Below, one piece after another: positions 44,355 to 54,393 of a DNA stretch of 64,000 nt. Origin of the DNA: Mycolicibacterium sp. CBMA 234. Its GTDB lineage: Bacteria; Actinomycetota; Actinomycetes; Mycobacteriales; Mycobacteriaceae. The notes under the pieces are model-generated. The model was not told the DNA's origin and made no database searches. It saw only the letters and a program-made list of their open reading frames with translations. The translations under genes and the position numbers were made by a program. The stretch covers positions 62,001 to 126,000 of the forward strand of contig NZ_MPKW01000018.1 in NCBI RefSeq assembly GCF_009729415.1, written 5' to 3'. How positions within the stretch are numbered: position 1 is the first letter of the stretch; each line of letters starts with the position of its first letter.

Positions 44355-45791
44355 TTAGCAGTCGTAGTACAGCGAGAACTCGTACGGGTGAGGACGGATC
44401 TGCACCGGCAGGATCTCGTTCTCGCGCTTGTACGAGATCCAGGTCTCGATCAGGTCCTCGGTGAACACGCCACCCTCGGTGAGGTAGTCGTGGTCGGCCT
44501 CGAGGCGGTCGATGACCGCGGCCAGCGAGGTCGGGGCCTGCGGGATGTTGGCGGCCTCGTCTGGCGGCAGCTCGTAGAGGTCCTTGTCGATCGGGGCCAT
44601 GGGCTCGATCTTGTTCTTGATGCCGTCGATGCCGGCCATCAGCATCGCCGAGAACGCCAGGTACGGGTTACCCGAGCTGTCCGGGCAACGGAACTCGAGG
44701 CGCTTGGCCTTCGGGTTGTTGCCGGTGATCGGGATACGCACACACGCCGAGCGGTTGCGCTGGCTGTACACCAGGTTGATCGGGGCCTCGTAGCCCGGCA
44801 CCAGACGCTTGTAGGAGTTCACCGTCGGGTTGGTGAACGCCAGCAGCGACGGGGCGTGGTGCAGGATGCCGCCGATGTAGTGGCGCGCCATGTCGGACAG
44901 GCCCGCGTAGCCGGACTCGTCGTGGAACAGCGGCTTGCCGTCCTTCCACAGCGACTGGTGGGCGTGCATGCCCGAGCCGTTGTCACCGAACAGCGGCTTC
45001 GGCATGAAGGTGACGGTCTTGCCGTTCTGCCATGCGGTGTTCTTGATGATGTACTTGAACAGCAGCACGTCGTCAGCCGCGGCCAGCAGGGTGTCGAACT
45101 TGTAGTTGATCTCGGCCTGGCCGGCGGTGCCCACCTCGTGGTGACCGCGCTCGAGGGTGAAGCCCGCGTTGGTCAGGTTGGTCGACATCTGGTCGCGCAG
45201 GTCGACGTAGTGGTCGTACGGCGCGACGGGGAAGTAACCACCCTTGGGGCGAACCTTGTAGCCCAGGTTGGGGCTGCCGTCGGCCTCGAAGGGCTCGCCG
45301 CTGTTCCACCAGCCCGACTCGGAGTCGACTTCGTAGAAGGTGCCGTTCATCTTCGAGTCGAACGACACCGAGTCGAAGATGTAGAACTCGGCCTCGGCAC
45401 CGAAGTAGCAAGTGTCGGCGATGCCGGTGCTCTTCAGGTAGTTCTCGGCCTTGCGTGCGACGTTACGCGGGTCACGCGAGTAGGCCTCGCGGGTGAACGG
45501 GTCGTGCACGAAGAAGTTGAGGTTCAGGGTCTTGGCGGCCCGGAACGGATCGATCTGCGCGGTGTTGGCATCCGGCAGCAGCATCATGTCGGACTCGTGG
45601 ATCGACTGGAAGCCGCGCACCGACGAACCGTCGAACGCGAGGCCGTCCTCGAAAACGCTCTCGTCGAAAGCCGAGGCCGGGATCGAGAAGTGCTGGACAA
45701 CACCCGGCAGATCGCAGAAACGGATGTCGACGTACTCGACGTTCTCGTCCTTGATCAGCTTGAAAATGTCGTCAGACGTCTTTTCTGCCAC
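44355..45791 (-). CDS. glnA1: Glutamine synthetase type I GlnA1
   Basis: A 478-residue dodecameric GSI-beta glutamine synthetase, the main ammonium-assimilating enzyme. Motifs: [37 protein letters not shown], the metal site [14 protein letters not shown]-site [18 protein letters not shown], and [10 protein letters not shown]. The adenylylation loop [11 protein letters not shown] carries the target Tyr of GlnE, which is encoded 3.4 kb away in the opposite direction. GTG 45791 is preceded by AAAGGAG. Equivalent to Rv2220. Probably under GlnR (candidate box upstream). Confidence 0.97.
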   Translation of the reverse strand: MAEKTSDDIFKLIKDENVEYVDIRFCDLPGVVQHFSIPASAFDESVFEDGLAFDGSSVRGFQSIHESDMMLLPDANTAQIDPFRAAKTLNLNFFVHDPFTREAYSRDPRNVARKAENYLKSTGIADTCYFGAEAEFYIFDSVSFDSKMNGTFYEVDSESGWWNSGEPFEADGSPNLGYKVRPKGGYFPVAPYDHYVDLRDQMSTNLTNAGFTLERGHHEVGTAGQAEINYKFDTLLAAADDVLLFKYIIKNTAWQNGKTVTFMPKPLFGDNGSGMHAHQSLWKDGKPLFHDESGYAGLSDMARHYIGGILHHAPSLLAFTNPTVNSYKRLVPGYEAPINLVYSQRNRSACVRIPITGNNPKAKRLEFRCPDSSGNPYLAFSAMLMAGIDGIKNKIEPMAPIDKDLYELPPDEAANIPQAPTSLAAVIDRLEADHDYLTEGGVFTEDLIETWISYKRENEILPVQIRPHPYEFSLYYDC

Positions 45792-45865
45792 GTAAGTGAT
45801 CTCCTTTACTGGTGTTACCCGCGGTTGAACCTAGGGACACGATGTTGCACGCCCAATAACCGTAT

Positions 45866-45881
45866 GTTGCGCGGACGTTAC
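45866..45881 (-). promoter_or_regulatory. Candidate GlnR box upstream of glnA1
   Basis: Read on the minus strand: GTAAC, six nt, GCAAC, a close match to the gTnAC-n6-GaAAC pattern, about 75 bp before the glnA1 start. Further AAC-type half-sites follow at similar spacing. Inference from family knowledge. Confidence 0.45.
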
Positions 45882-45946
45882 GCGATCGCCAGTTTGTGAA
45901 CCGGAGAGCGCCTGACGTGCGGTTCGGTTACCTGGGCCCGCACGCA

Positions 45947-45952
45947 TATCCT
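45947..45952 (+). promoter_or_regulatory. Candidate leaderless -10 of the RDD gene
   Basis: TATCCT ends 7 nt before ATG 45960, with no Shine-Dalgarno. Confidence 0.5.
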
Positions 45953-45959
45953 GGCAGAC

Positions 45960-46436
45960 ATGTCCGGTGCAGATGGTTTTCGGCTGGGTTCGTGGCTGTC
46001 CGGGCCCGAATCCGAGCGCCCGCGTGATGAATCCGGGTATCCCGGCAAGGATTTGGGCCTGCCGGAATCGGGTTCACGGTCATTGGCCCGGACGGGCCGC
46101 AGGCTCGTGGCGCTGCTGATCGACTGGCTCATCGGGTACGGCCTGGCCGGCCTGGCGATGGCCTTCGGATTGTTGTCGGCGTCCACGCTGTCCACCGCTG
46201 TGCTGGCGATATGGCTGGTGCTCGGCGTGGTGTCGTTGTCGCTGTTCGGGTTCACGCCTGGTCAGCTGGCGATGGGCCTGATCGTGGTACCACTTGATGA
46301 CGCCCCGCGCGTCAGCGTCCTTCGAGCCGTGGTCCGTGGCGTCTTGGTCGCGTTGGCAGTGCCGGCGCTGTTCACCGACGCCGACGGCCGCGGCTTTCAG
46401 GACCGGCTGACCAACACCGCCGTCCTGCGCCGCTAA
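45960..46436 (+). CDS. RDD family membrane protein
   Basis: A 158-residue membrane protein of the RDD family. A soluble N terminus of about 40 residues is followed by the R-x-x-A-x-x-ID motif (TGRRLVALLIDWLIGY), two or three helices (ALLIDWLIGYGLAGLAMAFG, AVLAIWLVLGVVSLSLFG) and the second signature FGFTPGQLAMGL. RDD proteins are of unknown or transport-related function. Matches Rv2219A, divergent from glnA1. Confidence 0.87.
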   Translation: MSGADGFRLGSWLSGPESERPRDESGYPGKDLGLPESGSRSLARTGRRLVALLIDWLIGYGLAGLAMAFGLLSASTLSTAVLAIWLVLGVVSLSLFGFTPGQLAMGLIVVPLDDAPRVSVLRAVVRGVLVALAVPALFTDADGRGFQDRLTNTAVLRR

Positions 46437-46474
46437 TCCTCGGGGTTTGTGCTCCTAGGCACAGCCGCCAGACG

Positions 46475-46535
46475 CCACGAGGGTGCCGTCAGATCGTCAC
46501 ACCGGCGAAATCGCGATCTGTGTGCACGCTCGTGG
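46475..46535. repeat. Intergenic hairpin repeat, copy 1
   Basis: Outer arms CCACGAGGGTGC and GCACGCTCGTGG plus an inner CAGATCG/CGATCTG pair form an imperfect 61-nt palindrome. It shares GTGCCGTCAGATC and GCACGCTCGTGG with copy 2 about 80 nt downstream. It looks like a dispersed mycobacterial intergenic palindrome; its role may be transcription termination between the RDD and DUF4191 genes. Confidence 0.65.
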
Positions 46536-46564
46536 TGTAGCCCTCGCTGCGCGCGGTCACCAAT

Positions 46565-46618
46565 GTGCCGTCAGATCACCGGATTCGAGGTTTCGGTGAT
46601 CTGCTCGCACGCTCGTGG
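46565..46618. repeat. Intergenic hairpin repeat, copy 2
   Basis: Perfect inner arms CAGATCACCG and CGGTGATCTG with a 12-nt loop, flanked by GTGCCGT on the left and GCACGCTCGTGG on the right. The left outer arm is degraded compared with copy 1. Confidence 0.65.
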
Positions 46619-46655
46619 TCCAGACGGGTCAGACTTTCGAACCCATACCTGACCG

Positions 46656-47411
46656 CTACTTCCGGCGGGCGGTGCGCTGCATGCCCTTCATCTTGGCGCC
46701 GGCGGGCAGCGGACCCTTCGGCAGGCCGCCGGGGCCCAGCTTGGAACCCAGTGCCGCCAGCCGGGATTCCAGCGAATCCATCTGCTTGGCGGTGATGTTG
46801 GCAGGCAGCTTGGTCAGGTGCCGCTCGAGCTTGGACAGGGGCACCTGGTCCTCGTCGTTGCCCACCACGATGGTGTAGATCGGCACCTCGCCGACCAGCC
46901 GTGCGGTGCGCTTCTTCTCCTGCGCCAGAAGCGGTTTCAGGCGCTGCGGCGAACCCTCACCGACGAAGATCACACCCGGTCGACCGACCACCCGGTGCAC
47001 GGCATCAAAGCTGCCGGTCGCGGCGACGCCCTGAGTGACCCGCCACTGGCCGCGCATGTTGTCCAACGCCCAGGCTGCCGCGCCGGTCTGGCCGTCGGCC
47101 TTGCTGTAGACCGACTTCTGCGCCCGCCGGCCGAAGATGATGAAGGCGACGAGCGCACCGAGCACCACGCCCAGGATGGGCAGCGTCACCCAGGTGAAGA
47201 TGCTGTTCGAGAACGCCGCCATGCCGACCGCGAGCGCCAGGATCACCACAAAGGCGGCGATCATGTACGGCAGCAGCCGTTTGTCCTCTTTGCGCTGAAT
47301 CTGGAACGCCTGCCACAGCTGGGCACGACGCTGCTTGGAGGCGGCCTTGCGGGCGGCCTTCGCTTCGGCCTTGGCGGCCGCCGTAGCGGCAGGATTGCGG
47401 GTCTTAGCCAT
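46656..47411 (-). CDS. DUF4191 membrane protein
   Basis: A 251-residue membrane protein equivalent to Rv2219. It has a basic Ala/Lys-rich N-terminal helix (AAAKAEAKAARKAASKQRR), two adjacent transmembrane helices (about 49-68 MIAAFVVILALAVGMAAFSN; about 73-94 TWVTLPILGVVLGALVAFII), then a cytoplasmic domain (WRVTQGVAATGSFDAVHRVV) ending in a basic tail. Function unknown. It lies 15 nt downstream of lipA on the same strand, so it is likely in the lipBA operon. Confidence 0.87.
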   Translation of the reverse strand: MAKTRNPAATAAAKAEAKAARKAASKQRRAQLWQAFQIQRKEDKRLLPYMIAAFVVILALAVGMAAFSNSIFTWVTLPILGVVLGALVAFIIFGRRAQKSVYSKADGQTGAAAWALDNMRGQWRVTQGVAATGSFDAVHRVVGRPGVIFVGEGSPQRLKPLLAQEKKRTARLVGEVPIYTIVVGNDEDQVPLSKLERHLTKLPANITAKQMDSLESRLAALGSKLGPGGLPKGPLPAGAKMKGMQRTARRK

Positions 47412-47426
47412 GCCACCAGGATAGAT

Positions 47427-48359
47427 TCAGGAGACCGATGGCCGTAATCGGGCAGCTTGGGCGTACAACTTTCCGGCCCGGTACGACGACCGGACCAGCG
47501 GCCCGGCCAGGACTCCGGCGAAACCGAGGCCTTCGGCGAACTGCTGATGCTCGACGAATTCCTCCGGTCGCACCCAGCGCTCGACGGGGTGGTGCCGCGG
47601 CGAGGGCCGCAGGTACTGCGTGATCGTGACGATGTCGCAGCCGGCGTCGTACAGGTCGCCCAGTGCCTCCCGGATTTCCTCGGGCGTCTCACCCATGCCG
47701 AGGATCAGGTTGCTCTTGGTCACCAGGCCGTAGTCGCGGGCAGCGGTGATCACGTCGAGGCTGCGCTGGTAGCGGAACGCCGGGCGGATGCGCTTGAAGA
47801 TGCGGGGCACGGTTTCGACGTTGTGCGCGAACACTTCTGGGCGCGAGTCGAAGACCTCTTCGAGCAGTGCGGGCACGCCGTTGAAGTCGGGGGCCAGCAG
47901 CTCGACGCCGGTGCCCGGGTTGAGAGCATGGATCTGACGGACGGTCTCGGCGTACAGCCAAGCGCCGCCGTCGGGCAGGTCGTCGCGGGCGACGCCGGTG
48001 ACGGTCGAGTACCGCAGGCCCATGGTCTGCACGCTCTCGGCGACGCGACGGGGCTCATCACGGTCCAGGTCGGCGGGCTTGCCGGTGTCGATCTGGCAGA
48101 AGTCGCAGCGGCGCGTGCACTGCTCGCCGCCGATCAGGAACGTGGCCTCGCGGTCTTCCCAGCATTCGTAGATGTTGGGGCAGCCCGCCTCTTCGCAGAC
48201 GGTGTGCAGGCCCTCGCGCTTGACCAGGCTCTTGAGGTCCTTGTACTCGGGGCCCATCTTGAGCTTCGTCTTGATCCACGGCGGCTTGCGCTCGATCGGC
48301 GTCTCCGCGTTGCGGACCTCCAGGCGGAGCAGCTTGCGGTTACCGGGATCCACACTCAT
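47427..48359 (-). CDS. lipA: Lipoyl synthase LipA
   Basis: A 310-residue radical-SAM enzyme that inserts two sulfurs into octanoyl-lysine of lipoyl domains. The auxiliary 4Fe-4S cluster motif is [12 protein letters not shown] (C-x4-C-x5-C). The radical-SAM cluster motif is CTRRCDFC. The C-terminal [10 protein letters not shown] includes the conserved R-S-S-Y. ATG 48359 overlaps the lipB stop (ATGA). Substrate proteins in this window are DlaT, whose gene follows upstream, and the glycine-cleavage partner of GcvT. Equivalent to Rv2218. Confidence 0.96.
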   Translation of the reverse strand: MSVDPGNRKLLRLEVRNAETPIERKPPWIKTKLKMGPEYKDLKSLVKREGLHTVCEEAGCPNIYECWEDREATFLIGGEQCTRRCDFCQIDTGKPADLDRDEPRRVAESVQTMGLRYSTVTGVARDDLPDGGAWLYAETVRQIHALNPGTGVELLAPDFNGVPALLEEVFDSRPEVFAHNVETVPRIFKRIRPAFRYQRSLDVITAARDYGLVTKSNLILGMGETPEEIREALGDLYDAGCDIVTITQYLRPSPRHHPVERWVRPEEFVEHQQFAEGLGFAGVLAGPLVRSSYRAGKLYAQAARLRPSVS

Positions 48360-49024
48360 GGTGTCGATGTTAGTGCCGGTGCGCCAAGCGCCGCGCACAC
48401 CGCCGAAGCCACCTGGTCGATGACGTCCTCCGGCGTGATCTCCCGGCCCAGCTCCTTGGTCAGCGACGTAACACCGGCGTCGGCGATGCCGCACGGCACG
48501 ATGCCGCCGAACGCGCCCAGGTCGCAGTTGCAGTTCAGGGAGAAGCCGTGCAGCGTCGTGCCGCGGGCGACCCGGATACCGATGGCGGCGATCTTGCGTT
48601 CCGGTAGCGGGCCGTCGGCGGCCAGCCAGACGCCGGACCGGCCGTCAACCCGGATGGTCTCCAGCCCGAGGTCGGCACACACCGACATCAGCGCATCTTC
48701 AAGCAGCCGAACGAATTTCACCACGTCGAGGGGCTGCGCCAGGCCGATGATCGGGTAGCCGACCAGCTGTCCGGGGCCGTGCCAAGTGATCTTTCCGCCG
48801 CGGTCGGTGTCGATGACCGGGGTGCCGTCGGTCGGGCGCTCGTGCGGTTCGGTGCGGCGGCCCGCGGTGTAGACGGGCGGATGCTCCAGCAACAGCAACG
48901 TGTCGCCGCTGAGCTCGTCGGCACGGGCGGCGGCGAGCTCACGCTGGAGCTCCCAGGCGTCGTTGTAGTCGATGGTGCCGAGGCGGCGTACGTCGATCGG
49001 GCCGTTGGCAGATCGGGTGGTCAC
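48356..49024 (-). CDS. lipB: Octanoyltransferase LipB
   Basis: A 222-residue enzyme transferring octanoyl from acyl carrier protein to lipoyl-domain lysines. The catalytic pair is visible: Lys in [12 protein letters not shown] and nucleophilic Cys in [32 protein letters not shown] and [17 protein letters not shown] are family motifs. GTG 49024 is the start. The stop overlaps lipA, so lipB-lipA are coupled. Equivalent to Rv2217. Confidence 0.96.
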   Translation of the reverse strand: MTTRSANGPIDVRRLGTIDYNDAWELQRELAAARADELSGDTLLLLEHPPVYTAGRRTEPHERPTDGTPVIDTDRGGKITWHGPGQLVGYPIIGLAQPLDVVKFVRLLEDALMSVCADLGLETIRVDGRSGVWLAADGPLPERKIAAIGIRVARGTTLHGFSLNCNCDLGAFGGIVPCGIADAGVTSLTKELGREITPEDVIDQVASAVCAALGAPALTSTP

Positions 49025-49048
49025 TGACCTGACGCTACCCCTCGAGGG

Positions 49049-49957
49049 TCACGCCGCGTTGGGGGCGGTGACGTAGGACAGCGCCTCGCCGATGGTCCGC
49101 TGATGGAACTCGAAACCGGCGTCCTCGAGTGCAGCCGGGATGGCGCGCTGGCCGCCGAGCAGGCCCTCGGCGGCGAACTCCCCGAGCGCCGCCCGCAGCG
49201 CGAAACCCGGCATGAGCAGCGGAGTGGGCCGGTGCAGCGCGCGTCCCAGCGCTTCGGTGAACTCGCTATTGGTGACGGGTGCTGGACCCGTGAGGTTGAG
49301 CGGCCCCGACAGTTCTGAATGGTTGAGCGCGAACAGCAGCGCCCGCACCTCGTCCTCGAGCGTGATCCACGGCATGTACTGCCGTCCGCTGCCCAGGCGC
49401 GCGCCCAGGCCGAGCCCGAAGATCGGGCGCATCCGGCCCAGCATGCCACCCGCGGGTGCCAGCACCAGGCCACTGCGGGCGAACACCACGCGAGTCCCGG
49501 CATCGACTGCCGGGCGCGCTGCGGACTCCCAGTCCAGACACAACCGGGCCAGGAAGCCTGCCCCGGCGGGCGATTGTTCGTCGGCGATCCGGTCCCGGGT
49601 GTCGCCGTAGTACCCGACGGCACTGGCGTTGATCAGCACCGGCACGCCGGCGTCGACGACGGCGTCGGTCAGTACCTCGGTGGGCCCGATGCGGCTATCG
49701 CGCAGGCTCTGCTTGAAGGCCCCCGACCAACGCCGAGACCCGATGCTGACGCCACACAAGTTGACGACGGCATCGACGTCTTGCAGTGTGCGCCAATCGA
49801 AGTCGCCCGCGTCGGGATTCCAGAACACCTCGTCGGCGTTGGCCGGCTTACGGCGCACGATGCGCACCACCCGATGGTCGGTGGCCCGGAGCGCCGAAAC
49901 CAGCGCAGAACCGATCAGCCCAGACGAGCCCGCGATGGCAATGACCGCGTGCGCCAT
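49049..49957 (-). CDS. TIGR01777-type NAD-dependent epimerase/dehydratase family protein
   Basis: A 302-residue extended SDR-fold protein of the SulA-like TIGR01777 group (Rv2216 position). Nucleotide-binding motif: [20 protein letters not shown]. Family motifs: [28 protein letters not shown] and the DUF1731 C-terminal region ([20 protein letters not shown]). Reaction unknown. ATG 49957 directly precedes the Rossmann strand. It lies between dlaT and lipB on the same strand (24-nt gap to lipB), which suggests a link to lipoate metabolism or only co-transcription. Confidence 0.88.
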   Translation of the reverse strand: MAHAVIAIAGSSGLIGSALVSALRATDHRVVRIVRRKPANADEVFWNPDAGDFDWRTLQDVDAVVNLCGVSIGSRRWSGAFKQSLRDSRIGPTEVLTDAVVDAGVPVLINASAVGYYGDTRDRIADEQSPAGAGFLARLCLDWESAARPAVDAGTRVVFARSGLVLAPAGGMLGRMRPIFGLGLGARLGSGRQYMPWITLEDEVRALLFALNHSELSGPLNLTGPAPVTNSEFTEALGRALHRPTPLLMPGFALRAALGEFAAEGLLGGQRAIPAALEDAGFEFHQRTIGEALSYVTAPNAA

Positions 49958-49973
49958 GCGATTACCGCCCGGC

Positions 49974-51737
49974 CTAGAGACCGAGGTCGGCCTCGAACGC
50001 ACCCTCTTCGAGACGACGTTTGATGGTGGTCACGAACCGTCCGGCGTCGGCGCCGTCGATCAGTCGGTGGTCGTAGGTCAGCGGCAGGTAGCAGACCGAC
50101 CGGACGCCGATGGACTCGTTGCCGCCTTCGTCCACGACGACCCGCGGCCGCTTGACGATGGCGCCGGTGCCGAGCATGGCCGCCTGCGGCGGAACGAGGA
50201 TCGGGGTGTCGAACAGGGCGCCCTGGCTACCGATGTTCGTGATGGTGAAGGTGCCGCCGGCCAGCTCGTCGGGCCGCAGGTTGCCCGTGCGGGCGCGGTC
50301 GGCGATGTCGACGATGGCGCGCGCCAGACCACCGAGGGACAGATCACCCGCGTTGTGCACGACCGGCGACAGCAGGCCCTGCTCGGTGTCCACCGCGAAG
50401 CCGAGGTGCTCGGCGTCGTAGTAGGTGATCTCCTTGGTGTCCTCGTTGTAGCTGGCGTTGACGTTCGGGTGAATCTTCAACGCGTCGATCACCGCGCGGG
50501 CGATGAACGGCAGGTAGGTCAGGTTCACGCCCTCGCGCTCGGCGAACGAGTTCTTGGCCCGGGCCCGCAACCCGACGATACGGGTCATGTCGACCTCGTG
50601 GGTCTGGGTCAGCTGCGCTGTGGACTGCAGCGACTCGCGCGTCTTCTTGGCCGTGATCTGACGGATCCGGGTGGCCTTCTGCGTGGTGCCACGCAGGTGG
50701 GCCAGCGCCGGAGCGGGAGCTGCGGCGGCCGGGGCCTTCGCGGCCTGAGCAGCGGGGGCCGATGCGGCGGCAGATGCAGCCGGGGCCTTGGCGGCCTCAG
50801 CGGCGGCGAGCACGTCCTGCTTGCGGATGCGGCCACCGACGCCGGTGCCCTGCACGCCCGCGAGGTCAACGTTGTTCTCGGCGGCCAACTTTCGCACCAA
50901 CGGGGTGACGTACGGGTTGGCATCGCCGGACGGAGCAGCGGCGGTCGGCGCGGGAGCAGCCGGGGCGGGAGCCGGAGGTGCCGGGGCGGGCGCAGGAGCC
51001 GGCGGCGGGGTGGGTGCGGGAGCCGGAGCGGGCGGGGGCGTCGGTGCGGCGACGGGAGCGGGAGCCGGAGCTGCCGTGGCGGGAGCGGCGGCCGGAGCTG
51101 AGCCGGCGGCGCCGATCTTGGCGAGCTCGCCACCGATCGCCACCACGTCGTCCTCTTCGGCGGTGATCGCCAGCAGCACACCGGCGATGGGCGACGGGAT
51201 TTCGGTGTCGACCTTGTCGGTGGAGACCTCGACCAGGGGCTCGTCGACCGCGACCGAGTCGCCGACCTTCTTGAGCCAGCGGGTCACGGTGCCTTCGGTG
51301 ACCGACTCACCGAGCGTCGGCATGACGATCGAGGTGGCGGCGGCCGCGGCGGCTGCCGGTGCGGCGGGAGCAGGAGCAGGAGCAGGAGCTGCGGGGGCTG
51401 CAGCCGGGGCGGCGACGGGCTCGGGCGCCGGGGCAGGGGGAGCTGCTGGGGCCGGGGGAGCTGCCGGTGCGGCGGCGGGCGCGGGTGCGGGGGCCTCGCC
51501 GGCCTCACCGATGACGGCGAGCTCGCCGCCGATCTCGACGACGTCGTCTTCGCGCGCAACGATCTTGGTCAAAACGCCGGCGATGGGCGACGGGATTTCG
51601 GTGTCAACCTTGTCGGTAGAGACCTCGAGCAGGGGCTCGTCAACCTCGACAGTGTCGCCCTCCTGCTTGAGCCATCGAGTGACGGTCCCCTCGGTAACGC
51701 TCTCGCCGAGTGCGGGCATCTGGACGGAGATGGCCAT
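49974..51737 (-). CDS. dlaT: Dihydrolipoamide acyltransferase E2 (DlaT)
   Basis: A 587-residue E2 core enzyme of the 2-oxoacid dehydrogenase (pyruvate) complex. It has two lipoyl domains, each with the lysine motif [18 protein letters not shown] (about residues 35-55 and 165-185), joined by very long Pro/Ala linkers. A peripheral-subunit-binding domain follows ([20 protein letters not shown], near 285-315), then the catalytic domain ending in [14 protein letters not shown] with the active-site His and Asp. The mycobacterial orthologue Rv2215 also serves in peroxynitrite/peroxide defence. Its lipoyl domains are targets of LipB/LipA encoded downstream. Confidence 0.95.
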   Translation of the reverse strand: MAISVQMPALGESVTEGTVTRWLKQEGDTVEVDEPLLEVSTDKVDTEIPSPIAGVLTKIVAREDDVVEIGGELAVIGEAGEAPAPAPAAAPAAPPAPAAPPAPAPEPVAAPAAAPAAPAPAPAPAAPAAAAAAATSIVMPTLGESVTEGTVTRWLKKVGDSVAVDEPLVEVSTDKVDTEIPSPIAGVLLAITAEEDDVVAIGGELAKIGAAGSAPAAAPATAAPAPAPVAAPTPPPAPAPAPTPPPAPAPAPAPPAPAPAAPAPTAAAPSGDANPYVTPLVRKLAAENNVDLAGVQGTGVGGRIRKQDVLAAAEAAKAPAASAAASAPAAQAAKAPAAAAPAPALAHLRGTTQKATRIRQITAKKTRESLQSTAQLTQTHEVDMTRIVGLRARAKNSFAEREGVNLTYLPFIARAVIDALKIHPNVNASYNEDTKEITYYDAEHLGFAVDTEQGLLSPVVHNAGDLSLGGLARAIVDIADRARTGNLRPDELAGGTFTITNIGSQGALFDTPILVPPQAAMLGTGAIVKRPRVVVDEGGNESIGVRSVCYLPLTYDHRLIDGADAGRFVTTIKRRLEEGAFEADLGL

Positions 51738-51928
51738 TACGTTGACTCCTCGAAAAGTCGCTCGTCACTTCGAATGTCTACCGGCCCCATCCTGTCATGC
51801 CGGTGCTGGCAAAGCGTGGCGGGCCGGGACTTTGTCCCGCTCTCTTGACACCGCCTGTGAGCAGGCTAATGTCGCATCGAAACCGGTACCGGCGGTACGG
51901 GATACTTTGAGTTCAGGCAGGGTTGACG

Positions 51929-52855
51929 ATGCAGTTTGTGGATAGCGCGGACGGGACGCGGATCGCGACCTACGAAGAGGGCAACCCGCACGGTCCGGTG
52001 GTGGTACTGGTGCACGGCTGGCCGGACTCGCACGACATGTGGGACGCCACGGTGCCATACCTGGCCGACACCTTCCGGGTGATTCGCTACGACAACCGCG
52101 GCTCGCGCAATTCCGGTGTGCCCAAAAAGGTTTCGTCGTACACCATGGCGTACTACGCCGACGATTTCGCGGCCGTCATCGCCGCGCTGGCGCCCGGCGA
52201 AAAAGTCCACGTGCTGGCCCACGACTGGGGCTCGGTGGGCATCTGGGAGTACCTGTCCCGTCCGGAGGCGGCCGACCGGGTCGCGTCGTTCACCTCGACG
52301 TCGGGACCGAGCGCGGACCACACCCGTCGCTTCATCATGGAAGGCCTCAAGCGGCCGTATCAGCCGGTGCGGTTCCTGCACTCAGTGTCGCAGTTTCTGC
52401 GGCTGACCTACCAGGGCTTCTTCTCAATTCCGCTGGTGGCGCGCGTGATGGTCCGGGCCACCGTGCCGACCATCATCCCGCAGATGCTCAAGCACCTCGA
52501 TGGCATGTCGGACAACCAGATTCGGCATTCGGACACCTTCGCGACAGACGCCGCGAACAGCCTCAAGGTGTACCCCGCCAACTACTGGCGCACGCTGTTC
52601 AAGGGTCGTCGTGACCACTACGTCAACGTGCCAGTGCAGGTGATCGTCAACCGCGGCGACCAGTTCGTCCGCCCATACCTGTACGACGAGACCCACGAAT
52701 GGGTGCCGCGGCTGTGGCGTCGGAACATCGACGCGGGCCACTGGTCGCCGATGTCGCACCCCGACGTGCTGGCCACCTCGGTGCGCGAACTGGTCGACCA
52801 TTTGGCCGGTGACGAACCGGCCCCCGCCCTGGCGCAGGCCCACGTCGGCGGTTAG
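51929..52855 (+). CDS. Alpha/beta-hydrolase domain protein (EphD-like, lacking SDR domain)
   Basis: A 308-residue alpha/beta-hydrolase resembling the epoxide-hydrolase half of EphD. Oxyanion motif [14 protein letters not shown], nucleophile elbow [16 protein letters not shown] (Asp), and a C-terminal catalytic His in [12 protein letters not shown]. Its position between dlaT and pepB equals Rv2214c. The M. tuberculosis protein is about 590 residues, with a C-terminal short-chain dehydrogenase domain; here translation ends straight after the hydrolase and overlaps the pepB stop, so the dehydrogenase is missing. ATG 51929 chosen; TTG 51923 is two codons earlier. Confidence 0.87.
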   Translation: MQFVDSADGTRIATYEEGNPHGPVVVLVHGWPDSHDMWDATVPYLADTFRVIRYDNRGSRNSGVPKKVSSYTMAYYADDFAAVIAALAPGEKVHVLAHDWGSVGIWEYLSRPEAADRVASFTSTSGPSADHTRRFIMEGLKRPYQPVRFLHSVSQFLRLTYQGFFSIPLVARVMVRATVPTIIPQMLKHLDGMSDNQIRHSDTFATDAANSLKVYPANYWRTLFKGRRDHYVNVPVQVIVNRGDQFVRPYLYDETHEWVPRLWRRNIDAGHWSPMSHPDVLATSVRELVDHLAGDEPAPALAQAHVGG

Positions 52856-54354
52856 CCGTTCGCGGCGATGTCCTCCAGCACGGCGAACATGGTCCGCGTC
52901 GGCACGCCGGTGCCGCCCTTGCCGGTGTAGCCCCACGGGCCGCCGGTGTTGTAGGCCGGACCGGCGACGTCGAGGTGCGCCCACTGCACGCCGTCGGCGA
53001 CGAACTCGCGCAGGTACACGCCGGCGACCAGCATGCCGGCGTTGCGGGCGCCGCTGACGTTCGCCAGGTCGGCGACCGTCGACTTGAGGTCGTCCTTGAG
53101 TTCCTCGGGCAGGGGCATCGGCCAGGCGTTCTCGCCGACTTCCTGCGACAGCTTGGCGACGCGGTCGCGGAACTCGTCGCTGCCCATCACGCCGGGGGTA
53201 CGGGACCCGAGAGCCACGAGCTGCGCGCCGGTCAGCGTCGAGGTCTCAATCAGGTAGTCGGGTTTGTCCTCGCAGGCGCGGACGATGCCGTCGGCCAGGA
53301 TCAGCCGGCCCTCGGCGTCGGTGTTGAGCACCTCGATGGTGGTGCCGCCGTATTGTGTCAGCACGTCACCGGGGCGCTGCGCCGTCGACGACGGCATGTT
53401 CTCGGCCATGGGGACGGTCGCGACGACGTCGACCGCGAGCTTCTGCCGCGCGGCCAGCACGACGGTGGCGATGACAGCCGCGGCACCGCCCATGTCGGAG
53501 GTCATCTGGTGCATGTTGGCGGCCGGCTTGATGGAGATGCCGCCGGTGTCGAAGGTGATGCCCTTACCCACCAACGCCACCTTCTTGGCGTTCTTCTTGC
53601 CGCAGCGGTAGGTCAGCCGCACCAGGCGCGGTCCACGGGACGAGCCTTTGCCGACGCCGACGATGCCGCCGTAGCCGGCCTCTTCCAGTTCCTTCTTGCC
53701 CAGCACCTCGACCTCAAGGCCCACGGATTTACCCAAAGCCTTTGCACGCTTGGCGAATTCGCCGGGGAACAGGTGGCTCGGCGGGGTGTTGACCAGATCG
53801 CGGGCGGTCGCCACGGCGGTGGCCACATCGAGGCCGCGTGCCGTGGCGGTTTCGGCGTCGTCAGCAGTGGACAGCACGGTCAGCGCCGTCAGGCCCGCAT
53901 CCTTCGGCGCGGTCTTGGCGCTGCGGAACTCGCTGAAGCGGTAGGCGCCCAGGATCAGCCCCTCGACGGCGGCCGCCACGTCCAGCTCGGACAGCGTGGT
54001 CACCACCGTCTCGGTGCCGTTCAGCGAGCGGGCCGCAACCCCGGCGGCGCGGCGGATGACGTCGGCCGGCCACTGGTCACGGTCCTTGCCCAGCCCGACG
54101 GTCAGCACACTGGCCACCGGCAGCGACGGCACGAGCACCCGGGTCAGCTGCTCGGTCGAACCCTTCGCGCCCAGGGTCTTGAGCGCCACCTCGATCTCGC
54201 CGGTGGCCTCGGCGTCGAGGAACGGGTTGGTCAGGACCTTGGCTTCGTCGTTCTCGCCGGTGATGACCGGCACGATGAGCACCGCAGAATCCAGGTCGGA
54301 CGGCAGGACGGATGCGACGGTGACGGCGGGGGACTGGTAACCGGGTGTGCTCAC
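52852..54354 (-). CDS. pepB: Leucyl aminopeptidase (M17) PepB
   Basis: A 500-residue cytosolic M17 leucine aminopeptidase with a dinuclear metal site. The catalytic domain carries [20 protein letters not shown] (Lys and Asp ligands) and the signature [13 protein letters not shown] near residue 335. The N-terminal regulatory domain is present (about 1-165). GTG 54354 begins the conserved [12 protein letters not shown] segment; the frame opens seven codons earlier. Its stop overlaps that of the EphD-like gene (convergent). Matches Rv2213. Confidence 0.93.
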   Translation of the reverse strand: MSTPGYQSPAVTVASVLPSDLDSAVLIVPVITGENDEAKVLTNPFLDAEATGEIEVALKTLGAKGSTEQLTRVLVPSLPVASVLTVGLGKDRDQWPADVIRRAAGVAARSLNGTETVVTTLSELDVAAAVEGLILGAYRFSEFRSAKTAPKDAGLTALTVLSTADDAETATARGLDVATAVATARDLVNTPPSHLFPGEFAKRAKALGKSVGLEVEVLGKKELEEAGYGGIVGVGKGSSRGPRLVRLTYRCGKKNAKKVALVGKGITFDTGGISIKPAANMHQMTSDMGGAAAVIATVVLAARQKLAVDVVATVPMAENMPSSTAQRPGDVLTQYGGTTIEVLNTDAEGRLILADGIVRACEDKPDYLIETSTLTGAQLVALGSRTPGVMGSDEFRDRVAKLSQEVGENAWPMPLPEELKDDLKSTVADLANVSGARNAGMLVAGVYLREFVADGVQWAHLDVAGPAYNTGGPWGYTGKGGTGVPTRTMFAVLEDIAANG

Positions 54355-54393
54355 GCCATTCACCCTAACCACCACGATGCGCCCCGGCAGCCG

